DNA of 64,000 nucleotides from positions 1 to 64,000 of the forward strand of contig JAEUHY010000026.1 in the NCBI GenBank assembly GCA_016795325.1, in the 5' to 3' direction. Shown here piece after piece: positions 1 to 8,843 of this stretch; position 1 is the first letter of the stretch; every line of letters starts with the position of its first letter. The position numbers were made by a program, and so were the translations under genes. The notes under the pieces were generated by a model. The model was not told the origin of the DNA and did not search any database. It was given only the letters and a program-made list of their open reading frames with translations. The stretch is from Planctomycetota bacterium. Its GTDB lineage: Bacteria; Planctomycetota; UBA1135; GCA-002686595.

Positions 1-933
1 GCTGAACGGCGCGCCGAGCGCGGTCGGATTCGCGGCGAGCCAAGCGAGCCAGTCGATGCTGAACGTGCCGTTGCACACGCCGTTAGTTCCCCCACTGGAC
101 TGCGCGGTGAGGCGCTGCGTCGGGGACTTCACGCACAGGAAGCTCGTGCTGCCCGAGGCCCACGGGGTGTCGGTGCGGCCGCTGAGCCCGTAGAAGATCA
201 GGCCTTGTTTGTTGGGCTCGACGTTGAAGGCGCGCAACACGAAGCCCGCGGCCGCGGACACGTTCGGCGTGCCGACCGTGCCCATCGCCGCTTGGCAGCC
301 GGTCGTCGTCGTGCCGGGCGTGCAGTAGGTCACGGGAGCAGCAGGCAGGAAATTGACCGACATCGAGTAGATGCGACCAGGGAAGCCCGACACGTCGAGA
401 GCAAGTCCGCCCGTGCCGACGATGGTCCCGATGTTCGTCGTTCCGATGATGTAGGACCAAGTGTCCGTGAAGTTGTTGTAGCCCGTGAAGTCCACGACTC
501 CGCCGTAGCTGGCGCCGGGCGTCGCCACACCAGCCGCGAAGGTGTAGTCGCGGTGCACGAACCCGATCGTGTATTGCTTGCCCGCTTGCAGCGCGGTGAT
601 ACCGGCCTGCGTGGCGAAGGGGTGCGTCTGCGCGCCCGCGCCCGTCGACGTGCGTGGCGTGCCGATCGCGACGATTTTCCACTGGTTCGCGCCGGTGACT
701 TCGAAGATCACCGGCGTGACCTTTCCACTGCCGTTCTCGTTGTCGAAGAACGACCAGGTATTCGCGGTGGCGGGCCCGGCGAGCGGCTGCGTCGGGCCGC
801 GGTAGATGTAGGTGATCCCGGAGCTCGAGTCGTTGATCGGGCGGTCGATCACGGGACTGCCGACGGTTTGGGCGACAGCGGGGACGGCGAGCAGCAGGGC
901 CGGCGCGAGGCGGAGAGGGCGCAGAAGCATCAT
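1..933 (-). CDS. Secreted protein with C-terminal YCT-type domain, 3' end cut off by the window
   Basis: Reading leftward from the ATG at 933, the frame stays open to base 1 (311 codons, no stop), so the last part of the gene lies outside the window. Residues 1-22 form a signal peptide ending in AVPAVAQ. Residues 25-200 are a predicted beta-rich region with no family I recognise. From about residue 201 begins a domain also seen in the proteins at 14766, 17457 and 23447: TYCTPGTTTTGC, then KQGLIFYGLSG, SFLCVKSPTQR and DWLAWLAANPTALGAPFS. It is closest to the copy at 23447. The domain is probably extracellular and may serve anchoring or sorting; that role is inference. A second ATG at 930 is an equally possible start. 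Confidence 0.82.
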   Translation of the reverse strand, partial: MMLLRPLRLAPALLLAVPAVAQTVGSPVIDRPINDSSSGITYIYRGPTQPLAGPATANTWSFFDNENGSGKVTPVIFEVTGANQWKIVAIGTPRTSTGAGAQTHPFATQAGITALQAGKQYTIGFVHRDYTFAAGVATPGASYGGVVDFTGYNNFTDTWSYIIGTTNIGTIVGTGGLALDVSGFPGRIYSMSVNFLPAAPVTYCTPGTTTTGCQAAMGTVGTPNVSAAAGFVLRAFNVEPNKQGLIFYGLSGRTDTPWASGSTSFLCVKSPTQRLTAQSSGGTNGVCNGTFSIDWLAWLAANPTALGAPFS

Positions 934-1072
934 GGTGTGGCGTAGGGATGGAAGTGAGTTCCTTGCGCAGCGCGCTCGAAGTGCGCCGCGGACACAGACT
1001 TCATCCGCAAGCTTGGATAGCCGTTACAGCTCGACGCCCTGCGCGGACCGAGCGCGCCGCTACCCTCGTCGA

Positions 1073-2185
1073 ATGCCCGCGTTCCACGCCCTCCCCGCCG
1101 CCCGCACGACCGCCCTGGCAGCCCTGGCCGCCTCCCTCGCGCTGAGCAGCTGCCGCGCCACACGGCCATCCGAATTGCCGCTCGACGAGCCCTACATCGT
1201 CGCTGTGAAGAGCGCCGACCTGCGCACCTCGGGCGCATGGTGGAAGCGTTTCGCGCACCACACCTGGGTCGACTACAAGAACGGCGCGCAGGGCTGGAAG
1301 CGCATGGAGAGCCTGGGGCGCATCGGGATCGGCGTGCTCGACCTGCCGCCGAACGAAGCCGGCCTCGATCGCTGGCTCGACGGCGCCCCGCTGCGCCTGC
1401 TCGGTCACCTCACCGGCGAACGAGCCCAACGCGCGATCCACCAGATCGAGGCGCGCTCCAGCGAGCTCGCCAGCGCTTACGCCGACGGATACCGAGCCTG
1501 GCCGGGGCCGAACAGCAACACGTTCGTCGCCGAGCTCGCGCGCGGTTCGAGCGAGCTCGCTTTCGTGTTCGATCCCAACGCGCTCGGCAAGGACTACGGC
1601 GGCTGGTTCGACGTTGGACTCACCGCGTCGAAGACAGGCGTGCGCGTCGACACCTTGCCCCTCGGCTTCGCGCTCGCGCTGCGCGAGGGTCTCGAGCTGC
1701 ACCTGTTCCAGTTCACGCTCGGCGTCTCGTTCGACCCGCCGGGCATCGCGCTGCCGTTCACGCCGCAGATCCCCTTCGGGTGGTTCGAGCCGAGCCAGAC
1801 CACGCTGCCGCCTCCGTCGATCGAAGCTGCGCACGCGCTCGTCCTCGACGAGTTGCCGCTCGGAGTGCGCCGCGAGCTCGACGTCGCGGAGCGACGCGGC
1901 TCGCTCGTCATCGACGTTCGCCCGCGCACCACGTGGCTGCAGCTCGACTACGAGTTCCACATCGACGCACCCGACTCCGCGGGCGGTCGCCAGCTCGAGC
2001 TGCGTTGGACCGTCCACGGATTGAACGGCGCGCGCAGACACGAGTCGTTCCTGCGCATCGAAGCCGGCGGCGCGCGCCAGACGGAATTGGTGAAGCTCGC
2101 GGGCGAGGAGTTGCGTTTGGACTTTGGGCGCGTGGAGAGCGGTGCGCTGAGCATCGGCGTCGAGCGCTTGGCCGTGGGTCACTGA
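1073..2185 (+). CDS. Putative lipoprotein, DUF3750-like
   Basis: 370 residues. The open frame extends upstream, but the ATG at 1073 places a typical lipoprotein signal at the N-terminus: a basic start, the hydrophobic stretch ALAALAASLALSSC, and a lipobox cysteine near residue 27. The middle carries WPGPNSNTFVAEL, a motif I associate with the uncharacterised DUF3750 family, preceded by an HHTWVDYKNG segment. This assignment is tentative. The region around residues 200-230 is rich in aromatic residues and glycine (LGVSFDPPGIALPFTPQIP). The protein is predicted to be exported and lipid-anchored; no catalytic residues can be named. It lies head-to-head with the truncated gene to the left and converges on the lipoprotein gene at 2258. 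Confidence 0.72.
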   Translation: MPAFHALPAARTTALAALAASLALSSCRATRPSELPLDEPYIVAVKSADLRTSGAWWKRFAHHTWVDYKNGAQGWKRMESLGRIGIGVLDLPPNEAGLDRWLDGAPLRLLGHLTGERAQRAIHQIEARSSELASAYADGYRAWPGPNSNTFVAELARGSSELAFVFDPNALGKDYGGWFDVGLTASKTGVRVDTLPLGFALALREGLELHLFQFTLGVSFDPPGIALPFTPQIPFGWFEPSQTTLPPPSIEAAHALVLDELPLGVRRELDVAERRGSLVIDVRPRTTWLQLDYEFHIDAPDSAGGRQLELRWTVHGLNGARRHESFLRIEAGGARQTELVKLAGEELRLDFGRVESGALSIGVERLAVGH

Positions 2186-2257
2186 TCGGACGGTACGGCG
2201 TCAGATCGGCGCGACCTCCGCGACGCACTCACGCCGCACACGCAGGTAGGCGCGCGC

Positions 2258-4129
2258 TCACTGCACGCCGGAACCAGCGCACTCGCCGCACGTCACGCGC
2301 TCGCCCTGCACCCAGCGCGTGCCCGTGCGCAGGGACGGCGGCTGCGTCGGATCGTCGTACACGTAGTAGGTGTACGACTCCATGCGTCCTGACTTGTACT
2401 GCGTGCCCGTTCCGTCGCAGTGGTAGCACGGAGTTTGGGCGACGGTCTGACCCAGTTCGCGGCCGTGGCCACTGCCCTGGTCCATGCTGCCCCACACTTC
2501 GAGTTGCCGGCGCCACTCGCGCTCGGCTTGCTCGCGCGCGGCCTGCGCGACCAGAGTCTTGACCTTCTCGAGGTGCAGCGCCCATTGCTCCGGATCGGTC
2601 CACGCCACCTGCGTTCCGTCGACGCTCGCCAAGCGACTCAGATCCGAGCGTTGAACCACGGTGCCCGTGCGCCGCCACCCCTCGCCGACGCCGAAGCGGA
2701 ACTCCGCGCGGTACCACTCGTCCGAGGCGTAGCTCAGCCGGACCGCGCCGTCGGGCACGAGCCGCTCGCCCTGCACGTAACCTTCGCCGACGAGGTACGC
2801 GCCGAGCGCCGTCAGCGCCACGAAGCGGCGTCGCTCGCCGAACTCCGCGTGGCGCGGCGCTTCGACGGGCTCATTCGACTCGAAGCGCACGACGCGCAAC
2901 ACGTCGTCGTACGGGCGGCCGACCAGCACGCGGCCGACGTACGGCGCCGCGCCAGGGCGCAACAACACTCCGTCGGCGTCGAATCCGACGCCGCCGAAGT
3001 ACAGCGAGCCGTCGGCGAAGCGCCGCAAGCAACGCGCGACGTCGGAGGTCGGGGCGGTGTAGACGAAGCACTTTTGCTGCGGGGACCACGTGCGGGTCGT
3101 CCAGGCGACCTCGAACGCGCCCAGGCTCGGCTGCTCGCTCTCCACGCGCAGCGTCTCGTCGCCGAGCACGAGCCGCAGGCCGGCGCTCGGCGCTTCCCAC
3201 ACGCGCGGCTGCTGGGCGTTCGTCGGCGCACGGAACACGTCGAGGCGCGCGAGGTCGTGCTCGAACTCGCCGCCGTGCGGCTCAGCGGGCAAGTCGTACT
3301 TGAACAGGAGGCTGTCCATCAGCTCGGCTTCGCTCAGTGCGGCGGCTCTCGTCGCCTCGTCGAGGCGCTGCGAAGCGGGGAAGTACGCGAGCAGATCGCG
3401 CTGCAGGTTGACGTGCTTCATGGCTTCGAGCGCCCACGCGCCCTCGCCCATCTCGAGCAGCAACGTCTCGAGCCGCACGCAGCCGAGCGTGCGGTCGCAC
3501 TGCGCTCGGTAATCGAGCGGATCGCCCGCGAGCGAACGCCCGAACGCGGCTGCGCTGTACTCGACAAGCGCGGGCTCGCACAGCCCCGCGTCGGCAAGCA
3601 GATCGCCGAGCAAGGTGTGCGTCGCGAGCGCGACGCGGTGCGGCGCGCCGTCCTGCGGCGGCAACGCGGGCTCGATACGCGCTTGCGCAGCAGCCCACTC
3701 GCCGCGCGCGCAGTCGCCCGCCATGGCGAGCCAGAGCGGAATCTCCGGACGTTCGAACGCGCCGCAGCGTTCGAGCAGTTCGCTCCCGTGTTGGCCGACG
3801 AAGCGCAGCACGGCCGCTGGCGCGTCGGGATCGCCGACGTGCGCGATTCCGCGCAGACAGATGGCCTGGGTCTTCGCGTCGCCAACGCGCTCGCAAGCTT
3901 CGGCCATGCGCCACAGGGGCCGTGCGTTGCTCGCCGCGTACTCCGATTCGAAGTCGAAGCGCTGCAGCGCGCGCAACGCGTACGCATGCAGCTCTTCCCA
4001 ATCCTCGGCGGCGTACAACTGCTCGATCTCGTTGCACACTTCGAAACCTGCGCTGCGATCGGGAAGTGAGCCGCGTGTGGTGCAGCCGACGAGAAGGGCG
4101 ACGGAGAGCGCCCAGGGAATGTGCTTCAT
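2258..4129 (-). CDS. Lipoprotein with a C-terminal DnaJ-like CxxCxGxG pair
   Basis: 623 residues starting at the ATG at 4129, followed by a short lipoprotein signal (MKHIPWALSVALLVGC, cysteine at 16). Residues 35-260 look helical, with the aromatic/alanine spacing of TPR-like repeats (for example EQLYAAEDWEELHAYALRA). The middle is beta-rich. The last 57 residues hold two motifs, CYHCDGTGTQ near 569 and CGECAGSGVQ near 614. This is the CxxCxGxG pair that forms one zinc site in the DnaJ central domain, here at the end of an exported protein with no J domain. No function is assigned. The gene is divergent from the phosphatase-fold gene at 4246 across 116 bp. Confidence 0.75.
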   Translation of the reverse strand: MKHIPWALSVALLVGCTTRGSLPDRSAGFEVCNEIEQLYAAEDWEELHAYALRALQRFDFESEYAASNARPLWRMAEACERVGDAKTQAICLRGIAHVGDPDAPAAVLRFVGQHGSELLERCGAFERPEIPLWLAMAGDCARGEWAAAQARIEPALPPQDGAPHRVALATHTLLGDLLADAGLCEPALVEYSAAAFGRSLAGDPLDYRAQCDRTLGCVRLETLLLEMGEGAWALEAMKHVNLQRDLLAYFPASQRLDEATRAAALSEAELMDSLLFKYDLPAEPHGGEFEHDLARLDVFRAPTNAQQPRVWEAPSAGLRLVLGDETLRVESEQPSLGAFEVAWTTRTWSPQQKCFVYTAPTSDVARCLRRFADGSLYFGGVGFDADGVLLRPGAAPYVGRVLVGRPYDDVLRVVRFESNEPVEAPRHAEFGERRRFVALTALGAYLVGEGYVQGERLVPDGAVRLSYASDEWYRAEFRFGVGEGWRRTGTVVQRSDLSRLASVDGTQVAWTDPEQWALHLEKVKTLVAQAAREQAEREWRRQLEVWGSMDQGSGHGRELGQTVAQTPCYHCDGTGTQYKSGRMESYTYYVYDDPTQPPSLRTGTRWVQGERVTCGECAGSGVQ

Positions 4130-4245
4130 GGCGGCTTGTATCGCCCGCGCGGGCCGTGGCGCGCAAGTTGGCCGTTGGGCGCAGTGGGCCTGAACACGTC
4201 GCCTGGACGCTTGCGGGCGTACCGCGGCGTGCTGGAATCGCGCTC

Positions 4246-5925
4246 ATGAGGAACGCTGCGCGCTGGCCTTGCACGCTTGCAATCGTTTGGCTCGCGCAGG
4301 CTTGCGTGGCCGTGGAAAACGAGCCGCGCGCCGCCGAGCGCGTGCGCGTGGCGACCTGGAACATCTGGCATGGCGGGCGCGAGGACGGCGTCGAGCTCGG
4401 CCCGCAGCGCGTGGTCGAGGTGCTGCGCGAGAGCCGCGCCGACGTGATCGCACTCCAGGAGACGTACGGCTCGGGCGAGCTCATCGCCGACGCTCTCGGC
4501 TTCCAACTGCTCGCGCGAGGAACGAACGTGTCGCTGCTCACGCGCCACACGATCGTGGCCGATGTGTCGGTGTTCGAGCCGTTCAAGTGCGTCGGCGCGC
4601 TGCTCGAGCTGCCGAGCGGCGAACGGCTGGCCGTCTACTCGCTGTGGCTGCCGTACGACGCGGAGATTTGGGAGGCGGGCACACGGCCGCACGGAGATCG
4701 CGCGGCGCTGCTCGCCGCTTGCGCATCGTCGGCGCGCGACATCGAGCTCGTGCTGGACGCCATCGACACGCGACTCGCGGCGGACGGGCTCGAACACGTG
4801 CCGCTCGTGCTCGCCGGCGACTTCAACTCGATGTCGCACCTGGACTACACCGAGCTCGCGCTCGAACAGTACGGCGACGTCGTCGAGTGGCCCACGAGCC
4901 TCGCGCTCGCCGAGCGCGGCTTGCGCGACGCCTACCGCGAACTGCATCCGCACGTCGAGCGCGCGCGCGACCGCACTTGGTCGCCGCGTTTTCCCGCGCA
5001 AGAACAGGACCGCATCGACTTCCTCCACTTCCGCGGCGCGCTCGAGCCGCGCGAGGCGCGTGTCATCGACACGCACGCGGGCGGCTTTCCCTCCGACCAC
5101 GCGGCGCTGACGGCGGAGTTCGAGCTGCTCGAGCGCGTGGACGCGCCGCGCGAGCTGCGCGTTGCGTCCTACAACATCCGCCACAGCCGCGGTCTCGACG
5201 GGCGCGTCGATCTGGAGCGCACGGCGCAAGTGCTCGCGCGGCTCGACGCCGACCTCATCGCGCTGCAAGAGGTCGATCTCGGGGTGCGGCGCAGCGCAGC
5301 GCTCAACCAACCGCTCGAACTCGCGCGACGCCTCGAACAGCTCACATCGCAGCGCTACCACGCGAGTTTTGGCGCCTTTCTGTCCCACGACGGCGGCCGC
5401 TACGGCATGGCGCTGCTTTCGCGCCGGCCCGTGCAGCGCGTGCGTTCCGTGCGTTTGCCCGATGGCAACGAGCCGCGCGTCGCGCTGGCCGTCGACGTGC
5501 TGCTCGAAGACGCCACGTGCGTCACCGCGATCGGCGTGCACCTCGACTGGGTCGACGACGACACGCTGCGTTTCGCGCAGGCCCAAGCCCTCGCCGAGTT
5601 CGTGCGCGAGCTGCGCCATCCGTGGATTCTGCTCGGCGACTTCAACGACGCGCCGCAGTCGCGCACGCTGACCCTGCTGCGCGCGCTGGGCCAAGAAGTC
5701 GAGAAGCTCGACGCGCACGGCGCGCCCGCCGTCGGCGTCGAGCGCTTCACCTTCGCCGCCGACGCTCCGACGCACGAGATCGACTACGTGCTCGCCGGCG
5801 AACCGCCGAACCCGCGCGGCGCCTGGGACCTGCGCGGCGGCCTGCGCGTGCTCGACGAACCACTCGCCTCGGACCACCGCCCGCTGCTCGCGCGCCTGAT
5901 CTGGCGGGGCGCGTATCTCCGCTAG
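4246..5925 (+). CDS. Exported protein with two tandem endonuclease/exonuclease/phosphatase domains
   Basis: 559 residues from the ATG at 4246, which gives a hydrophobic N-terminus with a possible lipobox (IVWLAQAC, cysteine 20). It contains two complete EEP (DNase I-like) folds. Domain 1, about residues 33-300, shows VATWNIWHGG, VIALQETYG, LVLAGDFNS, QDRIDFLHF and FPSDHAALTAEF. Domain 2, about 303-559, shows VASYNIRHSRG, LIALQEVDLG, WILLGDFNDAP, THEIDYVLAG and ASDHRPLLARL. The Asn, Glu, Asp/Asn and Asp-His residues of the metal-dependent phosphodiester active site are present in both halves. Substrates could be nucleic acid, phospholipid or a sugar phosphate; the sequence does not decide. The next gene starts 11 bp after the stop, so cotranscription is likely. 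Confidence 0.88.
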   Translation: MRNAARWPCTLAIVWLAQACVAVENEPRAAERVRVATWNIWHGGREDGVELGPQRVVEVLRESRADVIALQETYGSGELIADALGFQLLARGTNVSLLTRHTIVADVSVFEPFKCVGALLELPSGERLAVYSLWLPYDAEIWEAGTRPHGDRAALLAACASSARDIELVLDAIDTRLAADGLEHVPLVLAGDFNSMSHLDYTELALEQYGDVVEWPTSLALAERGLRDAYRELHPHVERARDRTWSPRFPAQEQDRIDFLHFRGALEPREARVIDTHAGGFPSDHAALTAEFELLERVDAPRELRVASYNIRHSRGLDGRVDLERTAQVLARLDADLIALQEVDLGVRRSAALNQPLELARRLEQLTSQRYHASFGAFLSHDGGRYGMALLSRRPVQRVRSVRLPDGNEPRVALAVDVLLEDATCVTAIGVHLDWVDDDTLRFAQAQALAEFVRELRHPWILLGDFNDAPQSRTLTLLRALGQEVEKLDAHGAPAVGVERFTFAADAPTHEIDYVLAGEPPNPRGAWDLRGGLRVLDEPLASDHRPLLARLIWRGAYLR

Positions 5926-5936
5926 ACTCCGCAACT

Positions 5937-7889
5937 GTGAAGCGCTCGCACCGTCTTCTCGTCGCACTGGCCGCAGTTCTGGTTCTCGTCTGGCTGCTCG
6001 TGAGGCAGCGCGGCGATCCGCACGTCGACGCGCAGCCCACGACTGCGTCCGCGTTGACGCCTTCGGAGCCCGTCGAGGTGCACACGCCGGAAACGGCGCC
6101 TGCTGCGACGGACGACGATGAACGCAAGGCTGTCGACACGCCGGCGAGCGAGGCGCCGCTCGCCGCTCCGTCCGAGGGCGCGAAGCCGAGGCCGGCGGCT
6201 GCTTGGGGGCGCTTGTTGGTAATCGAAGAGGACGGGCGCGAGACGCTTGCCGGAGACGGCGTGCTGAACGTCAGGCTGCGCGACGGGTCGCTGTTCGGCG
6301 GCGGGGATCGAGCGGTCGTCCGCGCGGGCGTGTGGCGCTTGGAGTTCGACGATCCACTCAAGGCCCGCATGACCAAGCTCCACTTCGCGTCCGCCCTCGT
6401 CGACAAGCGCTTCATGCACGTCGAGGCGCCGACGGCGGAGGTTGCGTTCGTGGATGCGCGCGACCTCGACGTGCGCGTCCGACGACCGGCGCGCTCGCGG
6501 CTGCGTGTGATCGACGCCGCGACGAAGCTCGACCTCCCGACCGTCACGCTGGTGCGGCCCGTAGCGCGCACGCATCAGCAGCATCCCGGGCTGGAGTTCG
6601 AGCCGCGCATCCTCATCCAAGAGCGTGCGTCGCCGCTCGAGATCGATGGCCTGTCGGATGTCGAGTTCGCCCAGTCGGTTCGTGTCCATGTCGGAGCGCC
6701 GGGTCTTGCCTGGCAGGTGCATGACCACGATCTCGTGCAGGGTGGCGAACGGATCATCGCGCTCGCCCCCGGCGCCGACCTGTCGCTCGTTGTGCGCGGC
6801 GTCGAGCCCAGGTCGGACTCGAAGCTTCGGATCCGTCGCCCCGACACGCGGGACCTGATCTTCGAATGCGCCCTCACTCGCGACGACACGCTGGACATCC
6901 GCGGCCTGCCGTCGGGTGCGCTGACGGTCAGCGCCGAGATCGGTTCAGGTCACACGCTAGAGCCGGTGAAGCTCGCGGAACTCAGCCTCGACCTCGCGCC
7001 CGCATCGTCCAACAGGGCCGAACTGCTGCTCTCCGCGGCGCCCAAATTCTCGACGGCGACGGTGCGCGGAACGCTCTACCTACCGCTCGAGTGGGCGATC
7101 GCCGAGTTCGACGATCCCATGCTCGACCTGCGCTCCCTCAACGGCGCCCACATCGACCGCGACAACGGGGTCTTCGCGCAATGCTCGCGTGGCGAGTCGA
7201 ACCGTGCTGGGTTCGACGCGTTCCACTTCAGCTTCGACGCGGCGCCCGTCGGTCGCTGCGAATGGGTGCTGTTTGGTAAGCCGGATTTCAGCGGGGTGAT
7301 CGACGTGCCCCCGGCAGGCCTGGAGGGCCTAGAGCTCGTGATGCCGCACCCGGTGGAGCTCGAGTTCGAAGTGCGAGATGCCGAGACAGGCGAGCGCATC
7401 GCCGACGCACGACTCGGCTGGCAAGGCCCGCGACCGTCGGGCATCGATGACCGCGGCTTCTCGCTCACCGAGCCCGACGCCGACGGCGTGCACCGCGTCC
7501 GCGCACCGGCCTACGAAATCAAGCTGAAGACGTTCACGGACAACTACGAGCCGTACGAGGAGACCCTGCGCGTGGCGCCCGGCGCCCCGCGACGCATCGT
7601 GCGCCTCAAGCGCCCCTGCAGCATCAAGGTGCTTCTGCGCGCGAGCGGATCCACGCTTCCGCCGCCGCGGCGCTGGTCGGCGACGCCCACGGCGATCGAC
7701 GGCAGTGGTGAAACGCTCTCCAAGGAGCGCCGCGAAGACGCACTCGTGCTCATGGTCTCCGCGCCCGGCACGTACGAAGTCAGCCCCGATCCGATCCCGG
7801 GCTATCGCACGCCAGCGCCGCAGCGCGTCGAGGTGCAACGCGGCGCGCCCGTGTCGATCGAGTTCGTCTACGAAGTCGAGCGCCCGTGA
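5937..7889 (+). CDS. Membrane-anchored surface protein with carboxypeptidase-regulatory-like beta domains
   Basis: 650 residues. The frame is open far upstream inside the preceding gene, but a GTG at 5937 just after that gene's stop encodes a clean N-terminal anchor (basic VKRSHR, then a hydrophobic segment through residue 23). A Thr/Pro/Ala-rich linker follows at about 30-85. The rest is beta-rich, with repeated segments resembling the Ig-like regulatory domain of carboxypeptidases: EVRDAETGERIADARLGW, APGAPRRIVRLKRP and a final EVQRGAPVSIEFVYEVE strand. The general architecture resembles the extracellular part of the sigma-factor fusion at 9017, without the sigma domains. Function unknown. 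Confidence 0.75.
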   Translation: MKRSHRLLVALAAVLVLVWLLVRQRGDPHVDAQPTTASALTPSEPVEVHTPETAPAATDDDERKAVDTPASEAPLAAPSEGAKPRPAAAWGRLLVIEEDGRETLAGDGVLNVRLRDGSLFGGGDRAVVRAGVWRLEFDDPLKARMTKLHFASALVDKRFMHVEAPTAEVAFVDARDLDVRVRRPARSRLRVIDAATKLDLPTVTLVRPVARTHQQHPGLEFEPRILIQERASPLEIDGLSDVEFAQSVRVHVGAPGLAWQVHDHDLVQGGERIIALAPGADLSLVVRGVEPRSDSKLRIRRPDTRDLIFECALTRDDTLDIRGLPSGALTVSAEIGSGHTLEPVKLAELSLDLAPASSNRAELLLSAAPKFSTATVRGTLYLPLEWAIAEFDDPMLDLRSLNGAHIDRDNGVFAQCSRGESNRAGFDAFHFSFDAAPVGRCEWVLFGKPDFSGVIDVPPAGLEGLELVMPHPVELEFEVRDAETGERIADARLGWQGPRPSGIDDRGFSLTEPDADGVHRVRAPAYEIKLKTFTDNYEPYEETLRVAPGAPRRIVRLKRPCSIKVLLRASGSTLPPPRRWSATPTAIDGSGETLSKERREDALVLMVSAPGTYEVSPDPIPGYRTPAPQRVEVQRGAPVSIEFVYEVERP

Positions 7890-7902
7890 GCGCTTGCGCC
7901 GC

Positions 7903-8304
7903 TCACTGCGGCGCCGAACGGTGGAAGTGCACGTGCTTCCAAGCGCCGCCGCTGCGCTGCCACACGCGCGTCTCTTCGATGGCCGAAGTCGCCGGCCGGC
8001 CGTTCGCGTCGAGGCGCTGCGTGAGCCGCACGTAGGTCACGAGAGCCGCGTCGCCGAGAATCCGCACGTGCACGTCGCACAGCGTCGTGTGGCGCGGGCC
8101 CGAGCCGGCGGGCAGGTCGAAGTAGAACTTGTGGAACTCCAGGCCCGTGACGCACTGACCGCGCGCTTCGGGCTCGAAGCAAGTCAGGTTTTCGTCGCAC
8201 AAGCTCGCGTAGGTCGGCCAATCGTGGTTCACGACCGCGTCGAGCAATTTGTGGGTCAGGCGCAGCAGTTCGGTTTCGTCGGCTTGGTTCGTGGGGTGGC
8301 TCAT
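7903..8304 (-). CDS. SnoaL-fold protein of the CaMKII association-domain type
   Basis: 133 residues from the ATG at 8304. The sequence matches the bacterial relatives of the calcium/calmodulin-dependent kinase II association domain: LLDAVVNHDWPTYASLCDEN, LTCFEPEARGQCVTGLEFHK, ALVTYVRLTQR, and a C-terminal WKHVHFHRS. Length fits a single cone-shaped SnoaL-like domain. In bacteria these domains form oligomers and are not attached to kinases; their ligands are mostly unknown. There is no signal peptide, so it is cytoplasmic. It is transcribed away from the AAA-like gene at 8341, with 36 bp between the two start codons, so the promoters must overlap. Confidence 0.85.
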   Translation of the reverse strand: MSHPTNQADETELLRLTHKLLDAVVNHDWPTYASLCDENLTCFEPEARGQCVTGLEFHKFYFDLPAGSGPRHTTLCDVHVRILGDAALVTYVRLTQRLDANGRPATSAIEETRVWQRSGGAWKHVHFHRSAPQ

Positions 8305-8340
8305 GCTCGTGAGAGTACGCCGCGCGCGTAAAGTGCCGCC

Positions 8341-8820
8341 ATGGCGAACTCGAGCTCGAAGAAGAAGTCCCATCGCAAGTCCGCAGCTCCCTCGAAGGCG
8401 CCGACTCGTCGACGCGCACGCGCGCAGCGTGTGTTGCTCAGCGGAGCGAGTCCCGCGCAGCTCCAGGCGCGCGCGCTGGCCTGGGCCGCCGAACGGGGCC
8501 AGCACCTGCTGCGCATCGATCTGTCGGCCGTCGCGAGCAAGTACATCGGCGAGACCGAGAAGAACATCGCGCGCTTGTTCGAGCGCGCGAACGAGCTCGA
8601 CGTCGTGCTGCTTTTCGACGAAGCCGACGCGCTGTTCGGCAAACGCAGCGACGTCAAGGACAGCCACGATCGTTACGCCAACCAGGAGACGGCGTACCTC
8701 CTGCAACGCCTCGCGGACCATCCCGGCAGCGTGATCGTCACTGCGCGCCGTCCCGCGCGTCTCGACGGCGCCTCGCTCGCCTGCGCCGGCTTCCGCGCCG
8801 CCCGCTCCGCGAAGCGTTGA
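8341..8820 (+). CDS. Short AAA+ ATPase-like protein without a recognisable Walker A motif
   Basis: 159 residues. After a basic Ser/Lys/Arg tail (1-30) comes a segment matching the AAA+ subfamily with IDLSAVASKYIGETEKNIAR, the Walker B LLFDEADALFGKR and KDSHDRYANQETAYLLQRL. In that family the strand before helix 1 normally ends in a GPPGTGKT-type loop. Here the equivalent position reads VLLSGASPAQLQARAL, with no Gly-Lys-Thr/Ser. The sensor 1 position reads VTARRPARLDGASL instead of an ATN-type motif, and the C-terminal lid is missing. It may be a degenerate paralogue or a nucleotide-independent regulator of a full-length ATPase. Related ATPases occur with contractile injection systems, but none is encoded nearby. 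Confidence 0.7.
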   Translation: MANSSSKKKSHRKSAAPSKAPTRRRARAQRVLLSGASPAQLQARALAWAAERGQHLLRIDLSAVASKYIGETEKNIARLFERANELDVVLLFDEADALFGKRSDVKDSHDRYANQETAYLLQRLADHPGSVIVTARRPARLDGASLACAGFRAARSAKR

Positions 8821-8843
8821 GGCGGAGTTGGCGGTACGGCGTC

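Noticed and set aside
205..945. A 246-codon plus-strand frame at the left edge
   Set aside because: Antisense to the signal-peptide YCT-domain gene, which has clear homologues inside the window.
2191..2204. Shared string CGGTACGGCGTCA near 2191 and near 8832
   Set aside because: Only about 13 bp are common, both just after stop codons; too short to call a repeat.
4126..5967. A 613-codon minus-strand frame
   Set aside because: Antisense to the double EEP-domain gene, whose catalytic motifs are unambiguous.
8341..8820. Treating the AAA-like gene as an ordinary ATPase
   Set aside because: The P-loop is missing at the expected position, so ATP hydrolysis cannot be asserted.
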